30,004 nucleotides of DNA from CAWHNT01 sp963830775 (GCA_963830775.1 CAWHNT010000021.1:1-30004), one strand, 5' to 3'. Positions 1 through 8,229 are shown, counted from the stretch's first letter. Notes: a model not told the origin generated them from the letters alone. Program-made: numbers and translations.

Positions 1-22
1 TAGGCTCGGAGTGTACCGGTCC

Positions 23-41
23 ACAGTTCTGAGACACCGCT
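23..41. repeat. IS3 element terminal inverted repeat, left
   Basis: This 19-base stretch is the reverse complement of 1349-1369, apart from a two-base gap. It sits 6 bases beyond the stop of the transposase gene, as expected for the downstream end of an IS3 element. Confidence 0.7.
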
Positions 42-47
42 CTGCGC

Positions 48-938
48 TTACGCGGCCATCGGCAGGGCCGTGGTCTGCTCGGCCCGGACCTGAGCGGGTG
101 TCCTGTAGCCGTGCCGCTCGATGATCCAGGACTGGTTGTAGGTCTGCCGGAAGGCGAGGAGTGCCAAGCGCAACTCCTCGACGGTGTCGAAGCGGCGGAC
201 CCACAACAGGTTCTCCTTCAGCACCCGGATGAAGCGCTCGGCGCAGCCGTTCCCTTCCGGCTCCCGAACGAACGCCGGCGAGCTTTCGATGCCGAGGAAC
301 CGGATCTCGGCCTGGAAGTCGTGGCTGACGTACTGACTGCCGTGGTCGTGGCGGAGCCGAAGGCCGGCAGCGATGCCCTTGGCGAAGCCGCCATGACATT
401 GGCGGACGGCCTGCTTGACCGGCTCGAGGGCCTGGAAGCGATCGGCGCTGCGGCTGGCGTGAATGCCGACGCACTCGGCCGAGCAGTGATCGACGGTGAT
501 GAACACAGCGGCCTGGCCCTCGCCCGTCATGACCGAGGTCAGGTCGGTGCCCCACATGACATCCACCTGCTCGGTGATGATCGTGCCGTCGTGGGCCCTC
601 GAGCCGTGCGGTCGGCCGGCACGCTGGTGCGCCAACAGGCGGTTCTCGCGCATGAGCCGCAGAACGCGGCGCCGGCTGGTGCGGATGCCGGCAAAGCGTA
701 GCCGGGCCCACAGCTTGCGGTAGCCCTCACCATGAAAGGGGCTGTCTTCGAGCAGCTGTCGGATTGCCGCCACCAGGCCTTCGTCCGCCATCGCGCCTTG
801 CGGCCCGGGCCGCCTGCGGACGGCCTCCGCCGAGCGATGACGGTGGCGATAGAGTGTCGCCCGTGAGACGCCCCAGAGGTGCGTGACCCGCAAAAGACCG
901 TAGACTTGGGCGGTGGAGGGCGAGACCTGCCGACTCAT
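48..938 (-). CDS. IS3-family transposase OrfB (DDE integrase domain)
   Basis: Catalytic subunit that cuts and joins the IS ends. The 296-residue protein begins with a helical DNA-binding segment (HTH_21-like, residues about 55-105) followed by an rve integrase fold. The acidic triad is visible: D132 in WGTDLTS, D198 in RHDHGSQY and E234 in GCAERF. D198 and E234 are separated by 35 residues, the DD(35)E spacing of IS3 elements. The length is normal for the family. The start ATG at 938 overlaps the OrfA stop in ATGA, which suggests translational coupling. Many IS3 elements instead use a programmed -1 frameshift to make an OrfAB fusion. No truncation is seen. Confidence 0.93.
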   Translation of the reverse strand: MSRQVSPSTAQVYGLLRVTHLWGVSRATLYRHRHRSAEAVRRRPGPQGAMADEGLVAAIRQLLEDSPFHGEGYRKLWARLRFAGIRTSRRRVLRLMRENRLLAHQRAGRPHGSRAHDGTIITEQVDVMWGTDLTSVMTGEGQAAVFITVDHCSAECVGIHASRSADRFQALEPVKQAVRQCHGGFAKGIAAGLRLRHDHGSQYVSHDFQAEIRFLGIESSPAFVREPEGNGCAERFIRVLKENLLWVRRFDTVEELRLALLAFRQTYNQSWIIERHGYRTPAQVRAEQTTALPMAA

Positions 939-1318
939 CGTCTCGACCTCCTGCGCCCCAAAGGGCGGTGCGTCTCCAAGCGCTCGATCTTCGCCTCCAG
1001 AAGCTCGGCCGTCATTGTCAGCTCGCCGACCTTGGCCTGCAGCCGTCCGATCTCGGCATCCCGCGCATCAGCTGGCCGGCTCTTCAGCGACGCCTCACCC
1101 GCGGCCAGGAACTGGTCGCGCCAGCCGCTCAGCTCGGCCGCGGTCACAGCCAGGTCGCGCGAGATCAGCTCCAGGTCCTCGCCCCGCAGGAGCCGCAGCA
1201 CGGTCTCCTGCTTGCGCCGTGCCGACATTCGCCGCCGCGGCTCGGGCGTGGGCCCGTCTCCGCCAGCGTGGTGGCCGCGCTCCGCCGGGCCCACGCCCAC
1301 CCCAACCGTCTCGTCCAT
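935..1318 (-). CDS. IS3-family transposase OrfA (helix-turn-helix subunit)
   Basis: Small DNA-binding protein that recognises the IS ends together with OrfB. The 127-residue product has an HTH region beginning RRKQETVLRLLRGEDLELIS, then a C-terminal heptad-like coiled coil (AEIGRLQAKVGELTMTAELLE) typical of OrfA dimerisation. I chose the ATG at 1318 because the reverse strand carries AAGGAGGTGA two bases upstream, a strong ribosome-binding sequence. A TTG start at 1348 would add ten residues but has no such site. The gene ends in the 4-base overlap with OrfB. Confidence 0.88.
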   Translation of the reverse strand: MDETVGVGVGPAERGHHAGGDGPTPEPRRRMSARRKQETVLRLLRGEDLELISRDLAVTAAELSGWRDQFLAAGEASLKSRPADARDAEIGRLQAKVGELTMTAELLEAKIERLETHRPLGRRRSRR

Positions 1319-1348
1319 CCTCACCTCCTTGCAGTTGCCTACCTGCAA

Positions 1349-1369
1349 AGCGGTGTCTCAGCGAACTGT
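1349..1369. repeat. IS3 element terminal inverted repeat, right
   Basis: This is the reverse complement of 23-41 with two additional bases. It lies 30 bases upstream of the OrfA start, inside the probable promoter region of the transposase genes. Confidence 0.7.
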
Positions 1370-1372
1370 AGG

Positions 1373-1707
1373 CCGGGGGAGGAGTGTCCGCGCGGCATCG
1401 CTATCGGCCCTGATCCATTGCGGCCTGTTGCCTCGGGCGAGGAGCGCGGTGCTGAGCGGACCAGCTCCCAACTTACCCTCGACGTGCAGACGATGCCGGT
1501 TCGTGCACCGCTTGCCGCCGGTCCGGCGCGGGCGCCGCGCTGGCATCAGCCTCTTCGGGATGCACGGCACGGCCACCAGAGCTTCGCTCAGCGCTTTGCG
1601 GGCGGGACGCGAAGAATGGCACCCCAAACGGCCCCGGAGCTCGGGACCCCCGGCATGTTTGAGGTCGCCGGTCCGTACATAACAGCTTGACTATACAAGA
1701 GAAATTC
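1373..1707. other. Stretch without a convincing gene between IS3 and the tRNA fragment
   Basis: No reading frame here resembles a protein I recognise on either strand. The minus-strand frame through about 1358-1627 is open but Arg/Pro-rich and has no clear start signal. A vague likeness of its C-terminus to DDE transposases was not strong enough to call. It is probably old flanking DNA or a decayed insertion sequence. Confidence 0.4.
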
Positions 1708-1755
1708 TGGAGCGGGCGAAGGGATTCGAACCCTCGACCCCAACCTTGGCAAGGT
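1708..1755 (-). tRNA. 3' fragment of tRNA-Gly (GCC); probable attachment-site half
   Basis: Read on the minus strand, the sequence runs from the anticodon loop TTGCCAA (anticodon GCC) with its 3' stem, through a T arm with loop TTCGAAT, to the acceptor strand CGCCCGC and an encoded discriminator plus CCA (TCCA). The 5' half (D arm and acceptor 5' strand) is missing: no matching GCGGGCG or GAGC-type segment follows within the next 100 bases. Bases beyond 1755 do not pair to complete the anticodon stem. This is what is left on one side when an element integrates into a tRNA gene, and an integrase remnant starts about 150 bases away. The intact tRNA copy should be at the far end, outside or beyond this window. 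Confidence 0.85.
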
Positions 1756-1906
1756 CAAGACCAGGTTTCTGGCAAGTTTTCCCGAGCCTAACCCGGCTTG
1801 GAGACCAGTTGAAAATCAATTAGATACGCTTTACCCGCCTATGCCGTGATTGGACGGCACATTGCCGCCTCCGGCTTGCGTAGGCTTGCGGTGAACCGGA
1901 GGACCC

Positions 1907-3122
1907 GTGGCAACGTCCCATCACTCAGAGGACTGTCGTCGCATGAAGGCGGCGGAGCACCAGCTCTTTTGGGAGCCAGGCTCGGGGCTTTGGGGTGCGC
2001 GCTACCCGTCACGGCGAAGGGTCTACGTCGTGCAGTGGAAGCGGGGTGGCCGGACCCGCCAGGTCGTGCTTGGCCGGCACCCGCTGACTAAAGGCCGAGG
2101 ACGCCCGGCGTATGGCAACCGCGGCGCTCGCGGCCGTCGCGGAGGGCAAGGACCCAGCCGCCGAGCGCGACGCGGCGAAGGCGAAGCCCTACGCTTGCTG
2201 AGGTCTGCGACGCTTGGCTGGTGGCTGGCGCCGGGCCCAAGGGCAAGCCGAAGCGGGCCAGCACGCTCGCGATGGACCGTTGCCGGATCGAGGCGCACGT
2301 CCGGCCACACCCTATTGGGCGGTGAGGGTCCGCAATCTTACCCCGGCCGATGTCCGCTCTTGGCTCGCGACGTAGCCGAGGGGCGACGGCGCTGACCAGA
2401 AGAGAGGGAGGGCCGGGCGCGCCGCATTGTAAGGGGCGGGGCCGGGGTCGCCACGCGCTCCCTCCGGATGCTCACGGCGATCCTTGCCCGCTCAGCGGGA
2501 GGGGCTGGTCGTTGCGAATCCTGGGAGGGCGTGATGGCCGCGGATGACGGGGAGCGTGAGCGGTTCCTGTCGCCCGCCGAACTGGCAGCGCTCAAGAGGC
2601 GCTCGAGGCGGCGGAGCGGAACGGGGAGGCCTGGCAGGCGGTCGCCTGCGTTCGGCTGATCCTGGCGACCGGGATGCGGAAGGAGGAGGCGCTCGGCCTG
2701 CGCTGGGCCGAGGTCGATTTCGAACGCCGCCGCTGGTGCTCGCAAGACGAAGACGGGCCGCTCCGTCCGGCCGCTCTCGCGCGAGGCGGTCGCGATCTCT
2801 CGGGCCTGAAGGGCGCTCTTCCGGCGAGTGGGTGTTCCCGGCAACGCATGGGACCGGTCACTACACCGGCCTCCAGAAGGTGTGGGTGAAGGTGCGTTCG
2901 GCCGCCGGGCTTCCTGACGTGCGGCTGCATGACCTCCGGCACAGCTTCGCCGCTGGCGCGGCGGGCTCCGGTGCCAGCCTGCTGGTGATCGGGCGGCTGC
3001 TCGGCCACAGGAAGGCGAGCTCGACCGAGCGTTACGCCCACCTGACAGAGACGGCTGTCGCCGCGGCCGCCAACAAGGTCGGAGAGGTGTTGACCTTCAC
3101 GCCAAGAAAGGTGTCCGCGTGA
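1907..3122 (+). pseudogene. Tyrosine-recombinase integrase, broken by several frameshifts
   Basis: Pieces in all three forward frames line up as one integrase of about 400 residues. The N-terminal arm and DUF4102-like domain (RVYVVQWKRGGRTRQVVLGR, about 2015-2080) is followed by a core-binding segment (about 2190-2370) and the catalytic domain. Catalytic residues are visible: Arg in ATGMRKEEALGLRW (about 2667-2705), the H-x-x-R pair in LHDLRHSFAAGA (about 2925-2960), His in GHRKASS and the Tyr nucleophile in TERYAHL (about 3025-3045). At least four frame changes separate these blocks. The C-terminal frame ends at 3122 and overlaps the next gene. Its place beside the tRNA-Gly fragment fits an element that inserted at that tRNA. 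Unlike later genes, parts between about 2370 and 2530 are hard to reconstruct, so real decay is possible. Confidence 0.82.
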
Positions 3123-3794
3123 CCTGGATACCCTTGGTCGAGGGGATGCTTCGGGCAGCTGAATGGTTGGCTAAGCGGGCAGCCCCAGCAGCAACCTACG
3201 CTGATGACGCGAAGCGGCTATTGCGCAATCCAAGAATTGACGGCCGGACCATTGTGATCTGGCGCAAGTTCGTTGCTTCGGCTTTCCCGCTATTCGATCT
3301 CCTGAAGGCAGGGACCATCGTTGCTTACGGCGATAACGGTTCGGGGAGGTTGCAACGCATTCCCCGATCGAATGGTCCCGATTGTTCCCAGGCCCCGACA
3401 ACACAGCTTTCATACCGAAGTCGCCGCATTGCTGGCAGAACGTCGTTGTTCCCGCACGCCAGCTGGCTGATGTACTCCGCGCTTGGGGTGCCCGGCCGCG
3501 ACTGTCGGCACCGGCGCAAGGCGCACCGACCGGACTCGAGCAGGTGAGCAGCTCGTCGCGCCAGCGCCGGTTCTGGTTGCGGGTGACGCCCCGCCTGCGC
3601 CGAAGCCGGTCGGCCGGCCGAACCAGCGGGACGAGGTGGTGGAAATGGCGCGTCAGCGCCGCGCCGACGGGACGGCGCTAGCCGACCCGAGCACGGAGGT
3701 GGAGGAGCTGGCACGGCTGGCAGGCGTCTCCCCATCGCTCGCTGATATTGCCTTCCGACGGGCTTTCGGCCCTGTGCGCAAGCGGCACGGATAA
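3119..3794 (+). pseudogene. Hypothetical protein of the integrated element, two frameshifts
   Basis: A GTG at 3119 overlaps the integrase stop (GTGA). The first part begins MTWIPLVEGMLRAAEWLAK and continues through a segment ending FDLLKAGTIVAYGD (to about 3340). The sense then moves to the next frame, FIPKSPHCWQNVVVPARQL (about 3405-3465), and again to a third frame with GRPNQRDEVVEMARQRRADG and an HTH-like tail, ending at 3794. The pieces read in order as one protein of about 220 residues. Accessory proteins of this general kind follow integrases in alphaproteobacterial elements, in my recollection. No catalytic motif is visible and I assign no function. Confidence 0.5.
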
Positions 3795-3829
3795 TCCCAC
3801 ATATAAACTCGCGGATGGAGGCGTCTGCA

Positions 3830-3854
3830 CGATAAATTGCCGGCCGGTTTATCG
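3830..3854. promoter_or_regulatory. Palindromic site upstream of the HTH gene, candidate operator
   Basis: CGATAAA and TTTATCG form exact 7-base arms separated by 11 bases that include CCGGCCGG, itself self-complementary. The site is 64 bases ahead of the start at 3918 and 36 bases after the previous stop. No T-run follows, so it does not look like a terminator. Binding by the downstream HTH protein is an inference. Confidence 0.4.
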
Positions 3855-3917
3855 GTCTTTATGTCCTCGCCAAGCTGGGATAGCGCTGCCTTCATCATTT
3901 ACGAGATGAGGACAGTA

Positions 3918-4163
3918 ATGTCTGGTCACCGCTACCTTTGCACGGCCGAGGTCCCCGACCTCCTCCGGCAAAAACTCGGACTGAGGATTTCTCCGGCGAC
4001 CCTCGCCAAGTGGCGATCGCAGAATGCGGGTCCACCCATCACCTACTTCGGCCGCAAACCAATGTATCGCGAGGACTTGACCTTCGATTGGGGCCGGAGC
4101 CGACTGTCTAACCGTCCCCGACGTTTGACCGAGCACCCTTCCTGCTGCAGAAGAACCTGGTGA
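3918..4163 (+). CDS. Small MerR/excisionase-like helix-turn-helix protein
   Basis: An 81-residue protein beginning MSGHRYLCTAEVPDLLRQ. The core has an HTH-17/AlpA-type pattern: a recognition helix region ISPATLAKWRSQNAGPP followed by a wing-like YFGRKPMYREDL. This is the layout of excisionases and phage-type transcription regulators that bend attachment-site DNA or switch integrase expression. The ATG at 3918 has GAGGA 6-7 bases upstream; an ATG at 3906 in the same frame lacks one. The last 20 residues (after SNRPRR) do not look family-like, so a frameshift near 4100 is possible. It lies between the integrase and the replication-type genes. Role in excision is inferred from position and fold. 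Confidence 0.6.
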   Translation: MSGHRYLCTAEVPDLLRQKLGLRISPATLAKWRSQNAGPPITYFGRKPMYREDLTFDWGRSRLSNRPRRLTEHPSCCRRTW

Positions 4164-4405
4164 CCGATGCAATATGCACCGGGGCGTCAATTGATGAGGG
4201 CAAGTCGCGGGCGTACAGCTTCTACCGCCCGGCGTCAAATCGACGGCAGTGATCCGTGTGGTGCGGGCAGCATGAAACGTTCAACCACCCTTCAGAGGCT
4301 GGCACGCGCGGCGCCGCGCGGTAGTCACTGGTGCGGGCGAGCGGGACCCCGGCACAAGCGGCACGTGTATCCACGACATGGCGCCGAATCTCCGGAGACG
4401 ACGTG

Positions 4406-5014
4406 ATGAGCGCTCCAAACCCGTCCCCCCAACATCCGGACAAGCCGCTCAGCGACTCCGACCCTTTCTCGCCCGAAGCGCTCCGCGTCGCGCCCGACAT
4501 CGGCGCAATCGGGGTCAAGCGCGAGATCCTCACCGTCCCGGTACGCAGGCCGGACAAGCAGTGGTGGTTCCGCGTCCGCCCGGACGAGCCGGGGCAGGAG
4601 TGGCACGTCGACACGATGATCCTGGAGCTGCGCGAGGACCGCGAGACCTATCTCGTGGCTCCCGCGCTCCGCGAGGAGCTGGCCGGAGAAGGCCGGATCG
4701 CGCGGCTCTACACCTGCATCAGCCGTGGCGGCGCCCTGTTCCTCTGGGCGGTGCCGCTGCCCGGGCCTGACGGGCGGGCCAACCCCTGGCACCAGAGCGC
4801 GCACGACATCGCCGGCCGCGCGATGGAGCGCTGGGTCCGCATGGTGCCGGACCAGGCCGCAGGCATGTACCAGCTGCTGGTCGCGGCCGACCGGATCGCC
4901 GAGCCGGAGTGGCCGGACCTCACCTTCCCGGGGGTGCTGAAGCTGGCCTTCCGCGAGCGGCTGATCGACAGCGCCGACCACCCGGTCGTGCGCCGGCTGC
5001 GGGGGCTCGCATGA
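4406..5014 (+). CDS. Conserved hypothetical protein of phage/integrative elements
   Basis: A 202-residue acidic-basic mixed protein with no signal peptide or membrane segment. Its centre has a pattern (WWFRVRPD, then ILELREDRETYLVAPALREE, then LYTCISRGGALFLWAVPLPG) and a C-terminal part reading WPDLTFPGVLKLAFRERLID followed by HPVVRRLRGL. I remember proteins with this layout as unnamed members near phage or ICE methylase and polymerase genes; that is recollection, not a search. The ATG at 4406 is preceded by GGAG nine bases upstream. The stop overlaps the next start in ATGA, so it is co-translated with the ParB-like gene. The frame is intact, which supports an active module. Function unknown. 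Confidence 0.75.
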   Translation: MSAPNPSPQHPDKPLSDSDPFSPEALRVAPDIGAIGVKREILTVPVRRPDKQWWFRVRPDEPGQEWHVDTMILELREDRETYLVAPALREELAGEGRIARLYTCISRGGALFLWAVPLPGPDGRANPWHQSAHDIAGRAMERWVRMVPDQAAGMYQLLVAADRIAEPEWPDLTFPGVLKLAFRERLIDSADHPVVRRLRGLA

Positions 5015-5898
5015 GCCCGGTCGAGGAGGATGGGCTCAGGGAGGAGGCGGGGCGGGCTACGCCCCGCCTCCTTCCCATCGCGGACCTGGACCTGTCCCTG
5101 GTTGAGCGCGTGCGTGCCGACACCTCAGCCGAGGCGATCGAGGACTACGCTGCCCAGCTCGATCACCTGCCGCCGATCCGGGTGGCGCTGGTGGACGACA
5201 GGCGCGTGGTGGTCGGTGGCCTGCACCGGGTCAGGGCCTACGAGCGGGCGGGCAGGCTCGAGATCCCGTGCATCATCGAGCCGATGACCTGGGCCGAAGC
5301 GGTACGGGCGGCCGTCGCCGACAACCGCACCCACGGCCTCCGGATGACCCGAGCCGACAAGCGAGCCGCGATCACGCTGCTGCTGGCGGAGGATCCGGAC
5401 CTGTCCAGTCGCGCGATCGCCGACCTCGTCGGCTGCTCGCACCAGCACGGTCGAGGAAGTCCGGACCCAGGTGGGCAATTTGCCCGCCTCGCTCGGCAGA
5501 GGAGGAGCAGGTGTCCAAATTGGACACCTCAGCCGCTGCCAGGCATGCCGCGGGCACGCAGCCCGAGCCGCGCGCCGCCACGCCCGCGCAAAGGCCGCGA
5601 CGGCAAGCTCTACCGCATGCCGGCCAGACCGCGCGTCGTTCCGTCGGCGGACATGGCTCGCCAGCATCCGACGGTGCAGGAGGAGTATCCGCACCCTGCC
5701 GTCCCGCAGATGGCACCCGCACTGCTGATCGACTTTCGGGCCAAGGCAGAATGGGTGGCGGGCTACTTGCGCTGCGTGCTGCGGACCGAGGGCGGCGGGC
5801 ACCGTGCCGAGGCCCTGGATGAGGTCCTCGCGGCGCTGACAGCGACGAGCTGCGGCAGCTATCGCGCCGGGCTGAGGAGGTGGCCGAAGCCCGCGTGA
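5011..5898 (+). CDS. ParB-like nuclease-domain protein (three compensating frameshifts)
   Basis: The N-terminal 150 residues have the ParB/Srx-like fold: an entry segment LPIADLDLSLVERVRAD, then PPIRVALVDDRRVVVGGLHR (the G-x-H-R box that binds CTP in ParB relatives), then AVRAAVADNRTHGLRMTRAD and an HTH (AIADLVGCS) at about residues 130-145. The frame changes at about 5450, 5505 and 5585, then returns to the original frame, giving a C-terminal half with GRDGKLYRMPARP and an acidic-helical tail ending at 5898. Since the shifts cancel, I read one protein of about 295 residues. Such stand-alone ParB-like proteins in mobile elements act as transcription or partition factors or nucleases. It is coupled to the gene before it by ATGA. 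No parA is adjacent, so classical partitioning is unlikely. Confidence 0.75.
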   Translation: MSPVEEDGLREEAGRATPRLLPIADLDLSLVERVRADTSAEAIEDYAAQLDHLPPIRVALVDDRRVVVGGLHRVRAYERAGRLEIPCIIEPMTWAEAVRAAVADNRTHGLRMTRADKRAAITLLLAEDPDLSSRAIADLVGCSHQHGRGSPDPGGQFARLARQRRSRCPNWTPQPLPGMPRARSPSRAPPRPRKGRDGKLYRMPARPRVVPSADMARQHPTVQEEYPHPAVPQMAPALLIDFRAKAEWVAGYLRCVLRTEGGGHRAEALDEVLAALTATSCGSYRAGLRRWPKPA

Positions 5899-5974
5899 GC
5901 CGGCCCGTCGAGCAGTCGACCTCGTCCGTCCCACGGCGCACTGACGGGCAGGATGTCGAGGCGAGGCGGAAGCC

Positions 5975-7785
5975 ATGCTGGCGAGAATGGGTGATGGCTC
6001 GGCCGGGTCTCCGGCCCTCGAGCGCCTGCCCTACCGTGAGATCTGGTGTCTGGACTTCGAGTTCCGGGCACCCGACGGCGAGCGGCCGGAGCCGCACTGC
6101 ATGGTCGCGCGCGAGCTGCGGAGCGGGCGCGAGCTGCGGCTCTGGCGCGACGAGCTCGAGCTAGGCCGGCCGCCGTTCCGCCTCGATGAAGAGGCTCTGT
6201 TCGTCGCCTACTACGCCTCCGCCGAGCTCGGCTGCTTCCTCGCCCTCGGCTGGCCGATGCCCGCGCGGGTTCTGGATCTCTTCGCCGAGTTCCGCGTCAC
6301 CACGAACGGGCGCCAGACCCCGTGCGGCTCGGGCCTGCTGGGTGCGCTCGCATACTACGGCCTCGACAGCATGGTGGCGGACGAGAAGGAGGAGATGCGG
6401 GCGCTCGCCATGCGGGGTGGGCCGTACACAACCGACGAGCGCCAAGCCCTCCTGACCTACTGTGCCGCCGACGTCGACGCGCTGGCGCGGCTCCTGCCGG
6501 CGATGCTGCCCGGCATCCTGTCCCGCCAGCGCGACCCTTCAGCTGGCGCTGGGCCAAGCCCTCCTGCGGGGCCGGTACATGGCCGCCGCGGCCCGGATGG
6601 AGTGGAACGGCATCCCGATCGATGTGCCCATGCTCGAGCGGCTGCGGGCGGAGTGGGACGGGATCAAGACGGCGCTGATCGCCGAGGTCGATGCGCAGTA
6701 TGGCGTGTACGACGGCACCACGTTCAAGGCCGCCCGGTTCGCGGCCTACCTCGAGCGGGAAGGCATCCCCTGGCCACGCCTGCCCAGCGGGGCGCTGGCG
6801 CTTGATGACGACACCTTCCGCGACCAGGCCAAGTCCTATCCGCAGCTGCAGCCGCTGCGGGAACTCCGCCATGCCCTGGGCGAGCTGCGGCTCAATGATC
6901 TTGCGGTCGGCGTCCGATGGCCGCAACCGCTGCTCTGCTCTCCGCCTTCCGCAGCCGGACCGGGCGCAACCAGCCCAGCAACTCGCGGTTCATCTTCGGC
7001 CCTGCAACCTGGCTCCGCGGCCTGATCAGACCCGAGCCCGGTATGGCGCTCGCCTATGTCGACTTCAGCTCAAGCCAGGAGATGGGGATCGCGGCGGCAC
7101 TCTCGGGCGACGAGGCGCTGCTGGAGGCGTATCGCTCGGGCGACGTCTACCTGGCCTTCGCCAAGCAGGCGGGCTTGGCCCCGCAGGACGCGACCAAGGC
7201 CAGCCACAAGGCGGTGCGGGACCGCTGCAAGGGGGTGGTGCTCGGCACCCTCTACGGCATGGGCGAGGAGACGCTCGCACGCCGCATCGGCGTTCCGCCT
7301 TGCGAGGCCCGTGAGCTGCTGCGGCTGCATCGGGCGACCTATCCGAGGTTCTGGGCCTGGAGCCAGGGCATGGTCGACAGCGCGATCCTCACCGGCCGGA
7401 TCCAGACCGTGTTCGGCTGGACCTTGCACGTCGGGGCGGAGTTCAACCCGCGCTCGCTCATGAACTTCCCGATGCAGGCGAACGGGGCGGAGATGCTCGG
7501 CTGGCCTGCTGTCTGGCTACCGAGCGCGGCATCCGGGTCTGCGCGCCGGTGCACGATGCGCTGCTGATCGAGGCTCCTCTGGAGAAGATCGACGAGCACG
7601 TGGCGGAGCTGCAGGCGTGCATGCGGGAGGCGAGCCGGCTGGTGCTCGGCGGCGTGCTCGAGCTGGGCAGCGACGCCGAGGTGGTGCGCTGGCCGGAGCG
7701 CTACATGGACGAGCGTGGGGCGGTGATGTGGGATACAGTCGTGCGTCTGCTAGGCAAGGCGGCTCAGGACAGGAGAGCGGCCTGA
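5975..7785 (+). CDS. Family-A DNA polymerase with N-terminal 3'-5' exonuclease (frameshifted)
   Basis: Replicative or repair-type polymerase of about 600 residues. The N-terminal DEDDy exonuclease shows D27-x-E29 in WCLDFEFRA, an Exo II-like block AYYASAELGC with Glu where Asp is usual, and Y162-x3-D166 in TYCAADVDAL. The polymerase half has motif A (AYVDFSSSQE, Asp codon at 7061), motif B (R-x3-K-x3-LG-x2-YG in RDRCKGVVLGTLYG, about 7214-7255) and motif C (VHDALLIEAP at 7549), where Ala replaces the usual Glu after VHD. Frame changes occur at about 6535, 6903, 6937 and 7510. Residues on both sides of each are well conserved, so I treat it as one gene with sequence errors. The ATG at 5975 follows GAGGCGGA. 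It is smaller than PolA (about 930 residues) and lacks the 5' nuclease, as in phage-type enzymes. Confidence 0.82.
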
Positions 7786-7827
7786 GCCGAGCAGCGAGTA
7801 CGTGAGTAGACGTTTACGGCACATCTC

Positions 7828-8148
7828 GGCCGGACCCGCGGCCGCAAGCGCATCCTGGCACCGGACGGGAGCGAGCTGACGCCGCCCCGGCACCCGCAGC
7901 CGGATACGACGCTGGTGAAGGCCTTGGCATCGGGCGTGGCGCTGGCAGCGGCTGCTGGACCGGGGCGTGTACGCCTCGGTGAGCGAGATCGCCGAGGCCG
8001 AGAGGATCAGCAAGAGCTACGTGAGCCGGGTGCTGCGGCTGGCGCTGCTCGCACCCGACATCGTGGAAGCCATCCTGGCCGGCACCACGGGGCCGGCAGT
8101 CGGGTTCGAGCAGCTGGAGACGGGAGTGCCGGCGAGCTGGGAGGAGCG
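7828..8148 (+). repeat. Direct repeat copy A (about 320 bp), partner at 20334-20656
   Basis: By hand alignment roughly 94% of bases match the partner, in the same orientation about 12.5 kb away. Differences are mostly single substitutions plus separate one-base indels in each copy. The pair encloses the metabolic cluster and the MFS gene. Confidence 0.85.
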
Positions 8149-8176
8149 GAGGATTATGATGAACCCGGCGCGGTGA
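7828..8176 (+). pseudogene. Remnant of recombinase-associated small gene, copy A
   Basis: After one extra base at about 7930 is removed, the sequence reads GRKRILAPDGSELTPP, then WQRLLDRGVYASVSEIAEAE, then ISKSYVSRVLRLALLAPDIV and a tail containing VPASWEER. This is the product of a small gene that in alphaproteobacteria usually follows a large serine recombinase. It carries an HTH (SEIAEAERISKSYVSRVLRL). The first 15-20 residues are damaged and no recombinase precedes it; the polymerase gene ends 42 bases upstream. A second copy, complete at its start, lies at 20274-20698. This copy is therefore probably a leftover of an older element or one arm of a duplication. Confidence 0.7.
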
Positions 8177-8229
8177 GGACCTCGAAGCCGGCATCAGGCG
8201 CCAGAGACGGCGTGTGATCTTAGGTTCAG

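Larger units (their letters stand above)
21..1372 (-). mobile_element. IS3-family insertion sequence, about 1.35 kb
   Basis: Two overlapping transposase genes on the minus strand are enclosed by imperfect inverted ends. The left end at 23-41 and the right end at 1349-1369 match over ACAGTTC and TGAGACACCGCT, with two extra bases (GC) between these blocks in the right copy. CCGG occurs just outside each end (16-19 and 1373-1376) and could be a short target duplication, but this is weak. Both transposase frames are open, so the element may be functional or recently inserted. It lies outside the tRNA fragment that starts the neighbouring element. The exact outer boundaries are uncertain by a few bases. 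Confidence 0.85.

Noticed and set aside
1358..1627. Possible IS5-type transposase remnant on the minus strand
   Set aside because: Only scattered short likenesses (for example NRHR and a D-x-AARTLL tail) could be seen, with poor spacing and no catalytic Asp or Glu context.
4167..4405. Small + strand frame between the HTH gene and the conserved unknown gene
   Set aside because: Arg/Gly-rich translation without ribosome site or recognisable features; I see nothing else in this 240-base gap.
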